From: Roseburia sp.
Lineage (GTDB): Bacteria; Bacteroidota; Bacteroidia; Bacteroidales; Bacteroidaceae
DNA: 33,423 nucleotides
Reading direction: 5' to 3'
Assembly: GCA_023665185.1 (NCBI GenBank)
Contig: JAMPEL010000025.1
Span: forward strand, 1-33,423
The notes beneath the pieces are model-generated. The model ran no database searches, was not told the origin of the DNA, and worked only from the letters and a program-made list of their open reading frames with translations. The position numbers and the translations under genes are program-made. Shown here piece by piece: positions 33,109 through 33,423 of the stretch (position 1 is the first letter of the stretch; each line of letters opens with the position of its first letter).

Positions 33109-33423
33109 TGACATTATGTCACTCTATCAAGAACCAAAAAAATTAACAAATCTCACAGTTTCCGGCTCTTTTTCGATGTCCGTTTTCGGGAAATTACTGA
33201 TAAACACTTGATAATCAATTAAATATATTTTCAGCAAAAACCATGCAGTTTTAGTCCAAAAACTAAGGGCCGAGTACAAAATAGGAAGTATTGATAATCA
33301 GCGAGTTATGAAAATATAGGCTCAAAACCGTCATTTTTCGGGTTCAAAATCCATTTTTGTTTTTTGGAGCATTGAAAAGGCGGTTGCCGTCTTTTTGGGA
33401 AAGTGATGCAGGAAAATGCCCGA
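33109..33423 (+). repeat. Dispersed ~630-bp intergenic element, copy D (left half)
   Basis: The copy starts with TGACATTATGTCA (33109-33121), 18 bp past the SusCD terminator, and runs off the window. TGATAATCA boxes start at 33209 and 33292, the same offsets as in copies B and C. The hairpin string AGTTTTAGTCCAAAAACT and CAAAATCCATTTTTGTTTTT are also present. Confidence 0.9.

Overview
The window is a piece of a Bacteroidales chromosome, most likely Bacteroidaceae or Prevotellaceae; the genus cannot be fixed from the sequence. The evidence is a SusC/SusD pair, several lipoproteins with Bacteroidota-style signal peptides, BT2081-like PCMD surface proteins, the glycine-lipid acyltransferase pair GlsA/GlsB, and promoters of the Bacteroidota type (TTTG, about 19 bp, TAnnTTTG). 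Two promoters match that spacing exactly: those of efp and of the SusC gene.

Layout. 1-719: the right half of a dispersed intergenic element, a 155-bp palindromic MITE-like element and the efp terminator. 720-4787: housekeeping genes, with efp diverging from rpmH (L34, 51 aa), then a PASTA-domain membrane protein, an RluD-type pseudouridine synthase and D-Ala-D-Ala ligase. 5128-9230: a three-gene surface locus of PCMD lipoprotein, outer-membrane beta-barrel protein, and a secreted PCMD protein with two duplicated calycin-like modules and a T9SS-like tail. 9466-11355: glsA-glsB, ending at a 20-bp palindrome that faces the convergent dgt gene. 11534-14952: dgt and a Fic/DUF4172 protein on the minus strand, with a full copy of the dispersed element between them. 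15287-19867: dut, a TPR protein, a DUF4292 lipoprotein and a degenerate M23 (EnvC-like) protein in one operon. 20086-25046: argR, a GNAT acyltransferase, argG, a PspC-domain gene, argC and argD, led by a promoter that carries a palindromic ArgR-type operator. 26280-32986: SusC, SusD and a SusE/F-position lipoprotein. 33109-33423: the start of a fourth copy of the dispersed element.

The main feature not explained by known gene families is a dispersed, apparently non-coding element of about 630 bp. Two copies are complete (13130-13760 and 25362-25991) and two are cut by the window edges (1-285 and 33109-33423). All four have the same orientation. Every visible left end has a TGACATnnTGTCA-type palindrome and every right end a related TAACAT..TGTCA motif. 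Inside are two TGATAATCA boxes 82-83 bp apart, an array of four 22-nt CCTTG repeats, and a conserved nested inverted repeat near the right end. No reading frame is shared between copies.

The genes fall into functional sets: translation and cell wall (efp, rpmH, rluD, ddl, EnvC-like), membrane lipids (glsAB), nucleotide pool hygiene (dut, dgt), arginine synthesis, probably by the succinylated route known from Bacteroides, and surface nutrient capture (PCMD locus, SusCD locus). No tRNA, rRNA, CRISPR array, transposase or prophage gene was seen.
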